Numbered from the stretch's first letter, positions 34,210 to 42,934 are shown. The stretch: 64,000 nucleotides of DNA from Paracoccaceae bacterium (GCA_022843025.1 JALHOL010000002.1:186001-250000), one strand, 5' to 3'. Translations and numbers: made by a program. The notes: a model not told the origin generated them from the sequence alone.

Positions 34210-35141
34210 TCCCCATCGCCATCATCGGGGCCGGAATGTCCGGTCTGGCCTGCGCGCGGCATCTGGCGCAGGCAGGGCATGCCCCAGTCATCTTTGACAA
34301 GGGGCGCGGCATCGGTGGCCGTCTGGCCACCCGCCGGGCCGATGGCCTGCAATTTGACCATGGCGCACAATTTGTGAATGCCCACACACCGGGCTTTGCA
34401 GCGCTTCTGGACCAACTCACCATCGCCGGAGTTGCTGCGCCCTGGGCAGATGGCACGGGCCGCACCCATACGGTTGGCACACCCGGCATGGCCGCACTGG
34501 CCAAGGCCATGGCCCCGGGCCTGACCATCCACCAGAACGCGCAGGTCACCTCGCTCACGCACAGCGGTGACGGCTGGCACCTGCGCATCGGCGACACCGA
34601 CCACCACGCCGCCCGTGTGGTCCTCACTGCCCCCGCCCCACAAGTCGCCTCGCTGCTGGGTCCAGATCATCCGCTTTCGCAGGCAGTCTCTGCCGTCCGG
34701 CTTGCCCCCTGCCTCACGCTCATGGCCGCCATCCGCGCGCCGGCCCCTTTCATCACGCGCAATGAACCTGAAGACGACCTCGCCTGGATCGCGCAGGACA
34801 ACAGCAAACCCGGACGCCCCGTTGGCGATGCCTCCCTCTGGGTCGCCCAAGCCAGCCCGGACTTCAGCATCCAGCATCTGGAAAAAGACCCTGCCGCCAT
34901 CGCTGCGCTGATGCTGCCCCTGCTCTGCGACCGTATCGGCGCAAACCTCGGCGCCGTCACCCATGCCGCCGCCCATCGTTGGCGCTATGCGCGCGTCACC
35001 GCCCCCCTCGGTCAACCCTTCCTCGCCACGCCTGATGCCACGCTCTACCTCGGCGGCGATTGGTGCCTTGGCCCAAGGGTCGAGGCTGCATGGACCAGCG
35101 GCACCGCAATCGCGCAGGACATGCTGGCCCGGGTCCCATGA
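34206..35141 (+). CDS. NAD(P)/FAD-dependent oxidoreductase (renalase/amine-oxidase-like)
   Basis: The 311-residue protein begins with a dinucleotide-binding fold PIAIIGAGMSGLACARHLAQAGHAPVIFDKGRGIGGRLATRRADG followed by FDHGAQFVNA, the pattern of renalase-like flavoproteins. The end LYLGGDWCLGPRVEAAWTSGTAIAQDML is the usual second FAD contact. No signal peptide. It is coupled by 4-bp overlaps to the photolyase-like gene before it and the membrane methyltransferase after it. The substrate is not known; two flavoproteins made from one mRNA suggests electron transfer or successive redox steps. Confidence 0.85.
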   Translation: MIPIAIIGAGMSGLACARHLAQAGHAPVIFDKGRGIGGRLATRRADGLQFDHGAQFVNAHTPGFAALLDQLTIAGVAAPWADGTGRTHTVGTPGMAALAKAMAPGLTIHQNAQVTSLTHSGDGWHLRIGDTDHHAARVVLTAPAPQVASLLGPDHPLSQAVSAVRLAPCLTLMAAIRAPAPFITRNEPEDDLAWIAQDNSKPGRPVGDASLWVAQASPDFSIQHLEKDPAAIAALMLPLLCDRIGANLGAVTHAAAHRWRYARVTAPLGQPFLATPDATLYLGGDWCLGPRVEAAWTSGTAIAQDMLARVP

Positions 35142-35959
35142 TGGCAGACCCCCGCATCACGCGCTTGCTGGCGCTGATCCGCGCGGCGCTGCGCCCGCCC
35201 GCGGGCGCTGGGCGCATCGCGCTGGCGCTGACACTCGGGGTCATCTGCCATACGATCTTTTCGCTGGCCGTTCTTGCTATGATCATCGCCATGTTCTTCG
35301 GCTTGAGCCAAAGCTTCGGCACCGTGCCATGGCCTTGGGCCATCCTTGCCAACGCGGCCTTGATCGCGCAATTCCCGCTCGCCCATTCACTTTTGCTCAC
35401 CGGGCACGGCGGGCGCCTCCTCGCGCGCCTGATCCCCGGACCACATGGCCAAACGCTGGCCACCACCACCTATGCCATCATCGCCTCGGCCCAACTCCTC
35501 GCGCTTTTCACACTATGGACGCCGTCCGGCATCATCTGGTGGCAGGCCGATGGCGCGGTGTTCTGGCTGATCACCACCGCCTATGGCGCAAGCTGGCTTC
35601 TGCTGCTTAAGGCCAGCTTCGATGCCGGGGCCGAGGTGCAATCCGGCGCTCTGGGTTGGATGTCCCTGATGGCCCGCATCCGCCCGGTGTTTCCTGATAT
35701 GCCGACCCAAGGGCTGTTCCGCCTCATCCGTCAGCCGATCTATGTGGCCTTCGCCCTGACGCTCTGGACAGTCCCGATCTGGACCCCGGATCAACTGGTC
35801 CTCGCCATCAGCTACACCGCCTATTGCCTGCTCGCCCCCCGGTTCAAGGAACGCCGCTTCGCCGCACGCTATGGCGAGCGGTTCCTGCACTATCGCGCCC
35901 GCGTCCCCTATGCCCTGCCCCGCCGCGCGCCTGCCAAGGACCAGACCCATGCGCAATGA
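35138..35959 (+). CDS. Integral membrane methyltransferase-like protein (ICMT/NnrU-like)
   Basis: From ATGATG at 35138 the protein has 273 residues with about six hydrophobic segments (for example IALALTLGVICHTIFSLAVLAMIIAMFF, IIASAQLLALFTLWTP, VFWLITTAYGASWLLLL). The C-terminal part GLFRLIRQPIYVAFALTLWTVPIWTPDQLVLAISYTAYCLLAPRFKERRFAARYGERFLHYRARVP has the R-x-P-x-Y plus E-R-x-x-x-x-Y-G-x-x-Y pattern of isoprenylcysteine carboxyl methyltransferase-like enzymes. These use S-adenosylmethionine at the membrane. It overlaps both neighbours. Substrate unknown. Confidence 0.8.
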   Translation: MMADPRITRLLALIRAALRPPAGAGRIALALTLGVICHTIFSLAVLAMIIAMFFGLSQSFGTVPWPWAILANAALIAQFPLAHSLLLTGHGGRLLARLIPGPHGQTLATTTYAIIASAQLLALFTLWTPSGIIWWQADGAVFWLITTAYGASWLLLLKASFDAGAEVQSGALGWMSLMARIRPVFPDMPTQGLFRLIRQPIYVAFALTLWTVPIWTPDQLVLAISYTAYCLLAPRFKERRFAARYGERFLHYRARVPYALPRRAPAKDQTHAQ

Positions 35960-36653
35960 CCTGACAATTTATGACCGCGTCGCCGACCGATGGTGGTCGG
36001 ATGATATTCGTTGGGTTCGCACACTGAAAAACCTCGTCCCCGGCCGTCTGGCTTGGTTCGACAAACACATCGATTGGCACGGCAAGGACGTGCTGGATCT
36101 GGGTTGCGCCGGGGGCTTCATGGCAGAAGCCATGGCCCTGCGCGGCGCAAATGTCACCGGCATTGATCCAGCGGCCGATGCGATCGAGGCCGCACGCCGC
36201 CACGCCCGCGCCTCCAACCTGCGCATCCGCTATGACGTGGGGATGGGCGAGGCGCTGCCCTATGACGCCGCCGCTTTTGACGCTGTGGTCTGCGTCGATG
36301 TTCTGGAACATGTCTCCGACCTGAACCGCGTGCTGGCCGAGGTAGCCCGCACTTTGCGCCCAGGTGGCCTGTTCCTGTTCGACACCATCAACCGCAATCC
36401 GCTGGCCCGTTTGGCCACCATCACGGTGGCCGAAGACATCCTGCGCCTTCTGCCATGCGGCACCCATGACCCGGCCATGTTCATCAAGCCGCGTGAATTG
36501 CGCCACGCCCTTACCGGCGCAGGGCTGGTTCCCGGCCCTATCACCGGGCTTGGCCCGCGCGGGATAAACCGCAGGCTCGATCTGACCTTCGGTCCCCTGC
36601 CGCTGACCGCGATCCTCTACATGGGTCTGGCGCGCAAACCGCTGACCGCGTGA
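35949..36653 (+). CDS. Class I SAM-dependent methyltransferase, UbiG-like
   Basis: The protein has 234 residues from the ATG at 35949, overlapping the preceding gene by 11 bases. SAM-binding motif I is VLDLGCAGGFMAEAM (~49-63), followed by GIDPAADAIEAARRHA and the motif DAVVCVDVLEHV (~114-125), then LRPGGLFLFDTINRN. The N-terminal IYDRVADRWW and the TINRN ending resemble UbiG, the O-methyltransferase of ubiquinone synthesis, but the operon context makes a dedicated role more likely than the housekeeping one. It ends 3 bases from the convergent ABC ATPase gene. Confidence 0.85.
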   Translation: MRNDLTIYDRVADRWWSDDIRWVRTLKNLVPGRLAWFDKHIDWHGKDVLDLGCAGGFMAEAMALRGANVTGIDPAADAIEAARRHARASNLRIRYDVGMGEALPYDAAAFDAVVCVDVLEHVSDLNRVLAEVARTLRPGGLFLFDTINRNPLARLATITVAEDILRLLPCGTHDPAMFIKPRELRHALTGAGLVPGPITGLGPRGINRRLDLTFGPLPLTAILYMGLARKPLTA

Positions 36654-36656
36654 TCT

Positions 36657-37418
36657 TTACGCCGCGTCCTGCCCGCCCTTAACCCCGGTGATGTAACTGA
36701 CGATGTCATTGCCGTCGGTTTCATCCTTGCGCAGACTCGCCACGATCCGGCCCCGGCGGAACACGACGATCCTGTCCACCAGATCAAACACCTGCCGCAA
36801 ATTGTGCGAGATCAGCACCAAAGGCACCCCCCGCTCTTTCAACCCCCGGATGATGTTTTCTACCTGCGCGGTTTCCTGCACGCCCAGCGCCGCCGTTGGT
36901 TCATCCATGATCACCAGCTTCGACGCAAAGGCCGCCGTTCGCGCGATGGAAACGCATTGCCGCTGCCCCCCGCTCATGTTGCGGATTGGGTTGTCGACAT
37001 TGGGGATCTTTACCGCCGTGGTCTTCAACGCCTCCAGCGTGCGTTCGCGCATCGCCTTGCGGTCCAGAATGGAAAACGGCCCCAGCCGAAAGCGGAAAAG
37101 TTCGCGCCCCAGAAACAGGTTCGACGGCACGTCCAGATCATCAGCCAGCGCCAGCGTCTGGAACACGGTTTCAATCCCGGCCTCGCGCGCCTCCAACGGC
37201 CCGGCAAAGTTCACCTCGCGCCCGTCAAAGAAGATCTGCCCCGCGCTTTTCTGCTCCACCGCCGTGATCTGACGCACAAAGGTGGATTTCCCCGCCCCGT
37301 TATCACCCACCACGGCCACATGTTCCCCTTTGCGCAGGATGAAATCCGCATCCTCCAGCGCGTGCACCCCGCCATAGCGCTTGGTCAGCCCGCGCGTTTC
37401 CAGAACGATGTCATCCAT
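36657..37418 (-). CDS. Sugar-type ABC transporter ATP-binding protein (single domain, FrcA-like)
   Basis: The 253-residue protein has one ATPase domain: Walker A GDNGAGKSTFVRQITA (~37-52), signature MSGGQRQCVSIARTAAF and Walker B VIMDEPTAALGVQE. Sugar importers usually have a tandem ATPase; the single-domain form, as in the FrcBCA family, dimerises. It lies 4 bases after the permease gene on the minus strand and ends the operon. Context suggests a sugar, cyclitol or inosamine substrate. Confidence 0.9.
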   Translation of the reverse strand: MDDIVLETRGLTKRYGGVHALEDADFILRKGEHVAVVGDNGAGKSTFVRQITAVEQKSAGQIFFDGREVNFAGPLEAREAGIETVFQTLALADDLDVPSNLFLGRELFRFRLGPFSILDRKAMRERTLEALKTTAVKIPNVDNPIRNMSGGQRQCVSIARTAAFASKLVIMDEPTAALGVQETAQVENIIRGLKERGVPLVLISHNLRQVFDLVDRIVVFRRGRIVASLRKDETDGNDIVSYITGVKGGQDAA

Positions 37419-37422
37419 GTGA

Positions 37423-38499
37423 TTACCCCCGCACCCGGCTGCGTTGCCGCCATTGATCCAGAACCACCGCCGCCACGATGATGATGCCCTTCACCATTTC
37501 CTGGTAATAGGCGTCCAGCTTCAGGAAGGTGAAACCCGAAATGATCACCCCAAAGATCAGCGCCCCCAGCACGGTCCCCAGAATGGACCCGCGCCCACCG
37601 GAAAGCGAAATGCCGCCGATCACCGCCATCGCGATGGCATCAAGCTCGTACATCACCCCCATCCCCGCCTGCGCGGTCAGGTTCTTGGATGACAACACCA
37701 CGGCGGCCAACGCCGCCAGCGTGCCCGCAATGGCATAGACCAGCACCTTGTGGGAATTCACGTTGATCCCCGACATCCGCGCCGCAGCCTCGTTCGATCC
37801 GATGGCATAGCAATGCTTGCCATAGCGCGTGTAGGTCATCACGCAATGAAACAGGATCGCCAAAACCGCAAAGATCAGCACCGGCATCATACCCTGCCCG
37901 ATGGCCGAATACTGTTCAGTCGGAAAGGAAATCGGATTACCTTTCGACCACCATTTCGCGGCCCCCCGCGCCGTGACCATCATCCCCAGCGTGGCGATGA
38001 AGGGCGGGATGCGCGTATAGGCGATCAGCGCCCCGTTGATCAGCCCCGCCGCCAGCCCGCAGGCCAGCCCCACGACAATCGGCACGATCACGGGCAGGTC
38101 CATGAACGCCTCGCCAAAGATGGCCTTGGGGTTCGGGTTGCCGTTCACCATCGCCGTCTGGGCAAAGCTCATGGCCACCATCGCCGTCACCCCGACGATA
38201 GAGCCGGATGACAGATCAATCCCCCCGGTGATGATGACCTGCGTCACCCCCAGCGCGATGATGCCAACGATGGACACCTGAAGAATGATGATCGACAGCC
38301 GCTGATTGTTGAACAGCGTGTCGACATTCTCACGCGTGTTGAACAGAAAGCTGTCCCCGAGGAACAGCCGACCGATCAATTCAAAGGTGACGACAATCAG
38401 CACCAGCGCCAGGAACACGTTCAATTCCTGCGGGCGCTCTTTCTTGCGCGGGTCGTATTTCAGCCCGCCCAGCCCATGCGATGCCTCTGACACGGCCAT
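37423..38499 (-). CDS. Sugar-type ABC transporter permease (FrcC-like)
   Basis: From the ATG at 38499, preceded by GGGAGG, the protein has 358 residues with about ten membrane segments. Signatures of the BPD_transp_2 family are GGIDLSSGSIVGVTAMVA and AIAMAVIGGISLSGGRGSILGTVLGALIFGVI. The N-terminus is a ~40-residue hydrophilic stretch (SEASHGLGGLKYDPRKKERPQE). It follows the binding-protein gene after a hairpin. A longer frame to 38553 was rejected because the ribosome site fits 38499. Confidence 0.9.
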   Translation of the reverse strand: MAVSEASHGLGGLKYDPRKKERPQELNVFLALVLIVVTFELIGRLFLGDSFLFNTRENVDTLFNNQRLSIIILQVSIVGIIALGVTQVIITGGIDLSSGSIVGVTAMVAMSFAQTAMVNGNPNPKAIFGEAFMDLPVIVPIVVGLACGLAAGLINGALIAYTRIPPFIATLGMMVTARGAAKWWSKGNPISFPTEQYSAIGQGMMPVLIFAVLAILFHCVMTYTRYGKHCYAIGSNEAAARMSGINVNSHKVLVYAIAGTLAALAAVVLSSKNLTAQAGMGVMYELDAIAMAVIGGISLSGGRGSILGTVLGALIFGVIISGFTFLKLDAYYQEMVKGIIIVAAVVLDQWRQRSRVRG

Positions 38500-38554
38500 C
38501 CCCTCCCAACGAATTCTGCTGCAAAGCTTCTCCCCGACGCTTCGCACCGGCAAG

Positions 38555-38585
38555 AAGAAAGGGGGCGGCCCGCAAAGGCCGCCCC
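38555..38585 (-). terminator. Hairpin between binding-protein and permease genes
   Basis: On the minus strand GGGGCGGCC (38585-38577) pairs with GGCCGCCCC (38570-38562) around TTTGCG and is followed by CCTTTCTTCTT. Probably an attenuating terminator that favours the binding protein. Confidence 0.7.
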
Positions 38586-38601
38586 GATCCGGTCAAAGAC
38601 C

Positions 38602-39543
38602 TCAGTTCTTGGCGAGGAAGTCGCCGATATTGGCCGGGGTCACCAGCTGGAACGGAATGTAAACCTTCTGCTCCACCGTTTCGCCCTTGGACAGCTTGAT
38701 CGCCGCATCCAGCGCACCCGCGCCCTGACCGGCCGCATCCTGGAACACCGTGATGTCCAGATCGCCTGCCTGCATGGCCGCCAGCGCGTCCTGCGTCGCA
38801 TCCACACCGCTGACGATGACCGTTGCCATGTCGATGCCTGCAGCCTTCATCGCCTGAATGGAACCGATGGCCATTTCGTCGTTGTTGGCGATGACGCCGT
38901 CGAATTCCGCGCCGGCCGACAACCAGTTCGTCATCAAGGACTGCGCTTGGTCACGTGACCAGTTCGCGGTTTGCTGATCGATCACGTTGATCGTCACCGG
39001 GCATTCGCCGGCCTCGATCACGTCATAGATGTTCTGCGTGCGCTGCACGGCGGCCTGGTTGGACAACTCGCCCTGCAGGACATAGACATCCACCGCCGTC
39101 TCGCCCGCTTCGGCCCACAACCGGCAGGATTCCTTGACGCCCTGCGAGCTGGAGTCCGTCTCGTTCGATGCGACAAAGGCCTGATTGTCCGGCAGCGAAT
39201 CCACGTTGATCGGCTGACGGTTCACATAAACCAACGGCACACCCGCAGCGGCCGCTGCATCCGACATGGCCTGAGTCGCATTGGTGTCCACCGGGTTCAC
39301 GATGATGGCCGCAACACCGCTCGCGATGAAATTGTTGATCTGGTCCAACTGCTTGGCCACATCGTTCTGCGCATCCTCGACCTGCAGGTTCACACCCAGC
39401 GACTCGCCCTGTGCGATCATGCCGTTGCGCAGCACGGTCAGGAAGTTGTCGTCGAACGCAGCCATCGAAACGCCGATGTCCTGCGCCATCGCCGTTGTGC
39501 CCATCAGGCAGGCAAAGCCTGCGGCGATAAGGGTTTTTTTCAT
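38602..39543 (-). CDS. Sugar/inosamine ABC transporter substrate-binding protein
   Basis: From the ATG at 39543 (GGGAGGAGAG upstream) the protein has 313 residues with a Sec signal peptide (MKKTLIAAGFACLMGTTAMAQ). The mature part is of the ribose-binding type: IGVSMAAFDDNFLTVLRNGMI, NNFIASGVAAIIVNPVDTNATQAMSDAAAAAGVPLVYVNRQP, FDGVIANNDEMAIGSIQAM and VIVSGVDATQDALAAM. NPVDT and NDEMA are the usual ligand-site loops. Neighbours (TIM-barrel isomerase, MocD/MocE-like oxygenase) suggest a rhizopine- or inositol-like ligand, as for MocB; this is inference. Confidence 0.9.
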   Translation of the reverse strand: MKKTLIAAGFACLMGTTAMAQDIGVSMAAFDDNFLTVLRNGMIAQGESLGVNLQVEDAQNDVAKQLDQINNFIASGVAAIIVNPVDTNATQAMSDAAAAAGVPLVYVNRQPINVDSLPDNQAFVASNETDSSSQGVKESCRLWAEAGETAVDVYVLQGELSNQAAVQRTQNIYDVIEAGECPVTINVIDQQTANWSRDQAQSLMTNWLSAGAEFDGVIANNDEMAIGSIQAMKAAGIDMATVIVSGVDATQDALAAMQAGDLDITVFQDAAGQGAGALDAAIKLSKGETVEQKVYIPFQLVTPANIGDFLAKN

Positions 39544-39689
39544 GTCTCTCTCTCCTCCCAGTTGATGCCCCCATGATTTCATGGCGGGCGAGATCGCGTC
39601 GTCCTTGGCTTCGGTCTTGTGGCAGCAACGGGCGTCCTCCACACCCGCGCCCCAAGGCTGAAGAAGTTAACCTTTACCGTCAACCGATT

Positions 39690-39707
39690 TTTGCAACCGG
39701 TTGCAAA
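39690..39707. promoter_or_regulatory. LacI-type operator palindrome upstream of the binding-protein gene
   Basis: TTTGCAACCGGTTGCAAA is a perfect 18-bp palindrome with a central CG, the hallmark of LacI-family operators. It lies in the 198-bp space ahead of the binding-protein gene, after the isomerase gene, so the transporter has its own regulated promoter. Confidence 0.75.
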
Positions 39708-39741
39708 TCAGTGCCGGGCGCAGAACCTTGCACCCACTCCG

Positions 39742-40545
39742 TCACACAACACCCTTGCGCATAAACTCCATGCTTGCCGACAGTGCCGCAAAGGGATCGC
39801 TCAGCGCGTGAACAGATGGCGCAAAGGGCTCATAACTGATCGGCCCAGCATAACCCGCAGCCCGCAAGGCCCGGATCTGAGCGACATTGCCCAGCACATC
39901 ATCCGCATCCACCAGCACGCGATGCGGGTCGCGCATGTCATCCAGCGCGATCATGTCCTTGACGCCCGACACATGCACGATCCCCGTCAGATCAGGAAAG
40001 ATCGGCCCGAAACCGGCCAAGGCATGATGAAACGTGTCATGCACCATGAAAAACGTGCCTTCGCCGCCCACCGCTTCTATCGCATCGGCCAAAACATCCT
40101 TGTAACGCAATGAACAGATGGCAAAGCCAAGCGGTTCCACCATCGCCTTCAACCCATGCGCCCGCAACATCGGCAGAACTTCCCGCAACGCGGTTTCGGT
40201 CACCTTGCGGCTGTCACCCCGATCCGTCGCCACACCATCATTGCGCGGGATCAGGCTGATCGCCTCGGCCCCCGCCGCGACAGCGATCTGCATCAATGCC
40301 TCCGCCTCGGCGGCTTTGGCATCTGACCAGTCGTTGAACGTCTTCACCTCAGCCAGCGCCAGAAAACGCAAACCTCGCGCTTCCAACGCCGCGCCCACTT
40401 TTTCCGGGGCCTCGCCGCCAAAAAGCGGCCCGGCCAGATCATTGCGATACTCCACACCCACACAGCCAAGGCGCGCGGCAAGATCGGCAAAGGCAAGCCA
40501 ATCGAGGTTCGGGGCTGTCATATGGTTCAGCGCAAAAGGCAGCAT
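39742..40545 (-). CDS. TIM-barrel sugar isomerase/epimerase (IolE/MocC/hydroxypyruvate isomerase-like)
   Basis: The 267-residue protein has the xylose-isomerase-like TIM-barrel layout: LDWLAFADLAARLGCVGVEYRND, LRFLALAEVKTFNDW, AGAEAISLIPRNDG, LKAMVEPLGFAI (metal-type Glu), GTFFMVHDTFHHALAG and IVHVSGVKDM, ending YAGPISYEPFAP. The carboxylate and histidine residues suit a divalent metal site. It probably isomerises or dehydrates a keto-sugar or keto-inositol. It lies between a LacI regulator and the transporter genes on the same strand, an arrangement close to mocC next to mocB in rhizopine loci. Confidence 0.82.
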   Translation of the reverse strand: MLPFALNHMTAPNLDWLAFADLAARLGCVGVEYRNDLAGPLFGGEAPEKVGAALEARGLRFLALAEVKTFNDWSDAKAAEAEALMQIAVAAGAEAISLIPRNDGVATDRGDSRKVTETALREVLPMLRAHGLKAMVEPLGFAICSLRYKDVLADAIEAVGGEGTFFMVHDTFHHALAGFGPIFPDLTGIVHVSGVKDMIALDDMRDPHRVLVDADDVLGNVAQIRALRAAGYAGPISYEPFAPSVHALSDPFAALSASMEFMRKGVV

Positions 40546-40634
40546 CGGGTTCCATCACAAGGCAGGCTGTTGATGGAATTCTTGTTCTATTTTACCCAAA
40601 ACTCAACCGCTTTATTCCACACCATCCCCGCGAT

Positions 40635-40650
40635 TGACGATTTTTCGTCA
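40635..40650. promoter_or_regulatory. Candidate operator TGACGA-TTTT-TCGTCA
   Basis: A 16-bp sequence with perfect TGACGA/TCGTCA arms ends on the stop codon of the LacI-family gene and precedes the isomerase gene by 89 bases. A related sequence (TGACGATTTTTGACGAAAAA) occurs at 41728-41747 in front of the divergent desaturase gene, so this may be the site of the local regulator. Confidence 0.6.
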
Positions 40651-41685
40651 GATCGACTCTGCCACATGCAGGTCGGGCGGCAGGAATACCTGCGCGTTTT
40701 CCGGCAGTTCGCCCTTCTGCAAAGCTGCCTGCGTCATGCGTTGGAACAGCACCCGGCACAGCTTTTCCAGCGGCGTATCCGTGACGAGTGTGACCACCCC
40801 TTCGGCCAGCCCCCGCCGCGAATCGGGCGTCAGGGCGGAAACCACCAGCGACACCTCTCCCGACCGCCGCTTTTCACGCAGCGCAGCAATCGCGCCCTCC
40901 ATCCCACCCCCGGCCACGTAGATACCGCGCAGATCGGGATGCAGCGCCAGCTTGGCCAACACCGCCTCATAGGTCAGTTGCCGCGTCTCCAGGTTGACGA
41001 TGGTTTCCAACACCTCCAGTTGCGGCGCGGTTTCGCGCAAATAGGAACGAAACCCCGTCTCGCGCAGTTCGTGCCCATGCCAGCGATGCCCGCCCACGAA
41101 CAAAAGCACCTTGCCCGGCGCCTTGGCCGACAGCGCCGTCATCCACCCTGCCGTGCGCCCGACCTTCAGATTGTTCAATCCCAGATAGCCTGACCGCATG
41201 CCCTGCGCGAAATCCGACAGCAGACAGAACACCTGCAATCCCTGCGCGCGCACATCTTCGACCGCCGCTGTCACCTCAGGATGGTTCACTGCGGTCGCCG
41301 CCAGCACGTCACACCGCCCCACCATCGACCGCAGCAGCGCCGCCATTTCCGATGGCCCCTGCGAGGCGGAAAACTCCAGCACCAGTCGCCCCCGCACATT
41401 CGTCACCTCAGCCAGCGACCGGTGCAACTCTTCGGCAAAAGCCTTATAGAAATCCTGCCCCTGTTTGTGCAGCACCACGCCAAAGCGCACCTCGGGCAAA
41501 TCGCGCGGCGCCGCGCCGCCGCTCAGACGGAGCAGAGCAGGATGCCCGATCCGCTCCGCCGCCGCCGCGATACGCGCGCGCGTCTCGGCGGATACGGACT
41601 CCCGTCCGTTCAGCGCCCGGTCGACCGAAGCGATTGAAACCCCTGCCGCCGCTGCAAGCTCTGCCATCCCGACCCGCCGCGCCAT
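40648..41685 (-). CDS. LacI family transcriptional regulator
   Basis: The 345-residue protein has a LacI helix-turn-helix (about 5-28: MAELAAAAGVSIASVDRALNGRESVS) of the 'VDRALN' type. The ribose-binding-like effector domain from ~65 includes VRFGVVLHKQGQDFYKAFAEEL, VLLFVGGHRWHGHELRETGF and GIYVAGGGMEGAIAAL. Regulators with this fold sense sugars or cyclitols. It is divergent from the MocD-like gene and leads the isomerase/transporter genes on its own strand, so it probably controls both arms. Confidence 0.9.
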   Translation of the reverse strand: MARRVGMAELAAAAGVSIASVDRALNGRESVSAETRARIAAAAERIGHPALLRLSGGAAPRDLPEVRFGVVLHKQGQDFYKAFAEELHRSLAEVTNVRGRLVLEFSASQGPSEMAALLRSMVGRCDVLAATAVNHPEVTAAVEDVRAQGLQVFCLLSDFAQGMRSGYLGLNNLKVGRTAGWMTALSAKAPGKVLLFVGGHRWHGHELRETGFRSYLRETAPQLEVLETIVNLETRQLTYEAVLAKLALHPDLRGIYVAGGGMEGAIAALREKRRSGEVSLVVSALTPDSRRGLAEGVVTLVTDTPLEKLCRVLFQRMTQAALQKGELPENAQVFLPPDLHVAESI

Positions 41686-41727
41686 AACCCCCTCCGCGAT
41701 GCGTTCTCGTCAAACCCACCGCAAGTG

Positions 41728-41747
41728 TGACGATTTTTGACGAAAAA
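41728..41747. promoter_or_regulatory. Candidate regulator site in the lacI/mocD divergent region
   Basis: TGACGATTTTTGACGAAAAA sits between the LacI-family gene and the desaturase gene. It shares the TGACGA and TGACGAAAAA elements with the palindrome at 40635-40650, suggesting two sites for one regulator. Confidence 0.55.
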
Positions 41748-41829
41748 CACCAGCGCCCACTTTCAGCATGTGGAATCTTCGTTCTATCCTTGCTGTCAGG
41801 AACGGGCGCAGACTGCGACGGGGGAAAAG

Positions 41830-42924
41830 ATGACGGAACGCAACTACAGCCTGCTTGGCCCGGATGGGGCGCGCGCTGTCGAAACCGGGCTTGCCGCCGC
41901 CGAATGGTATCACACCGATGTGCCGCGCAAGGTGATGAAAGACCTGATGCAGCGATCCGATCAACCCGCCATCCGTGACACGGTAATTCTTTATGGCTGC
42001 ATGATCGCTTTCGCCGCCATCGGCGTTGCGCTTTGGCCAAGCTGGTGGTCGCTGCCCTTCTGGCTCGCCTACGGCGTTCTCTACGGATCGGCGTCAGATT
42101 CGCGCTGGCATGAATGCGGCCATGGCACAGCCTTCAAGACGGCTTGGATGAACAACGCCGTTTATGAAATCGCGTCCTTCATGATCATGCGCAACTCCGC
42201 CACCTGGCGGTGGAGCCACGCCCGCCACCATACCGACACCTACATCGTGGGCCGCGACCCCGAGATTGCGATCATGCGCCCCCCGGCCTTCGTCAAGCTG
42301 ATCGGCAGTTTCTTCGGCATCCCCGAAGTGATCGACTTCTTCCCCCGCATGATCCGCAACGCCCTGTCCGGCCCCACTGTGGAGGAACGGACGTTCGTGC
42401 CGCAATCCGAATGGGCCAAGGTGCAGCGTGTCGCGATCATCTATACCGCGATCTACGCATCCACCTTGGCGCTGGCCGTCTGGATAGGCTCCATCCTGCC
42501 GCTGATGGTGATCGGCCTGCCCCGGATGTACGGTGCATGGCACCATGTGATGACTGGGCTGCTGCAACATGGCGGGCTGGCCGACAATGTCATCGACCAC
42601 CGCCTGAACTCCCGCACCGTCTACATGAACCCGATCAGCCGCTTCATCTACTGGAACATGAACTATCACGTCGAACATCACATGTTCCCGATGGTGCCCT
42701 ACCACGCCCTGCCGCGCCTGCATGACACGATCAAGCATGACCTGCCTGCCCCGAACCCCTCCATCCCGGCGGCATTCGCCGAGATGTGGCCCGCGCTGAA
42801 ACGCCAACTGGCCTATGAAGATTACTTCCTGCGCCGCGACCTGCCGCCAAGTGCCAAACCCTACCGCGAAGATTTCCACCGCGATGCTCTGGGTGACCTG
42901 CCCGATGCCCTGCCCGCCGAATAA
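41830..42924 (+). CDS. mocD: MocD-like membrane di-iron oxygenase (fatty acid desaturase superfamily)
   Basis: From the ATG at 41830 (GGGGGAAAAG upstream) the protein has 364 residues. The three histidine boxes of membrane di-iron enzymes are present: HECGH (94-98), HARHH (130-134) and HVEHH (280-284). Hydrophobic segments lie around 52-90 and 210-245. A longer frame from 41737 starts inside the regulatory region. Co-transcription with a Rieske ferredoxin, rather than with lipid genes, matches MocD/MocE, the pair needed for O-demethylation of the rhizopine 3-O-methyl-scyllo-inosamine. Hydroxylation of a methyl ether would release formaldehyde. A desaturase acting on lipid is the alternative. 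Confidence 0.8.
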   Translation: MTERNYSLLGPDGARAVETGLAAAEWYHTDVPRKVMKDLMQRSDQPAIRDTVILYGCMIAFAAIGVALWPSWWSLPFWLAYGVLYGSASDSRWHECGHGTAFKTAWMNNAVYEIASFMIMRNSATWRWSHARHHTDTYIVGRDPEIAIMRPPAFVKLIGSFFGIPEVIDFFPRMIRNALSGPTVEERTFVPQSEWAKVQRVAIIYTAIYASTLALAVWIGSILPLMVIGLPRMYGAWHHVMTGLLQHGGLADNVIDHRLNSRTVYMNPISRFIYWNMNYHVEHHMFPMVPYHALPRLHDTIKHDLPAPNPSIPAAFAEMWPALKRQLAYEDYFLRRDLPPSAKPYREDFHRDALGDLPDALPAE

Positions 42925-42934
42925 GGACTGACAG

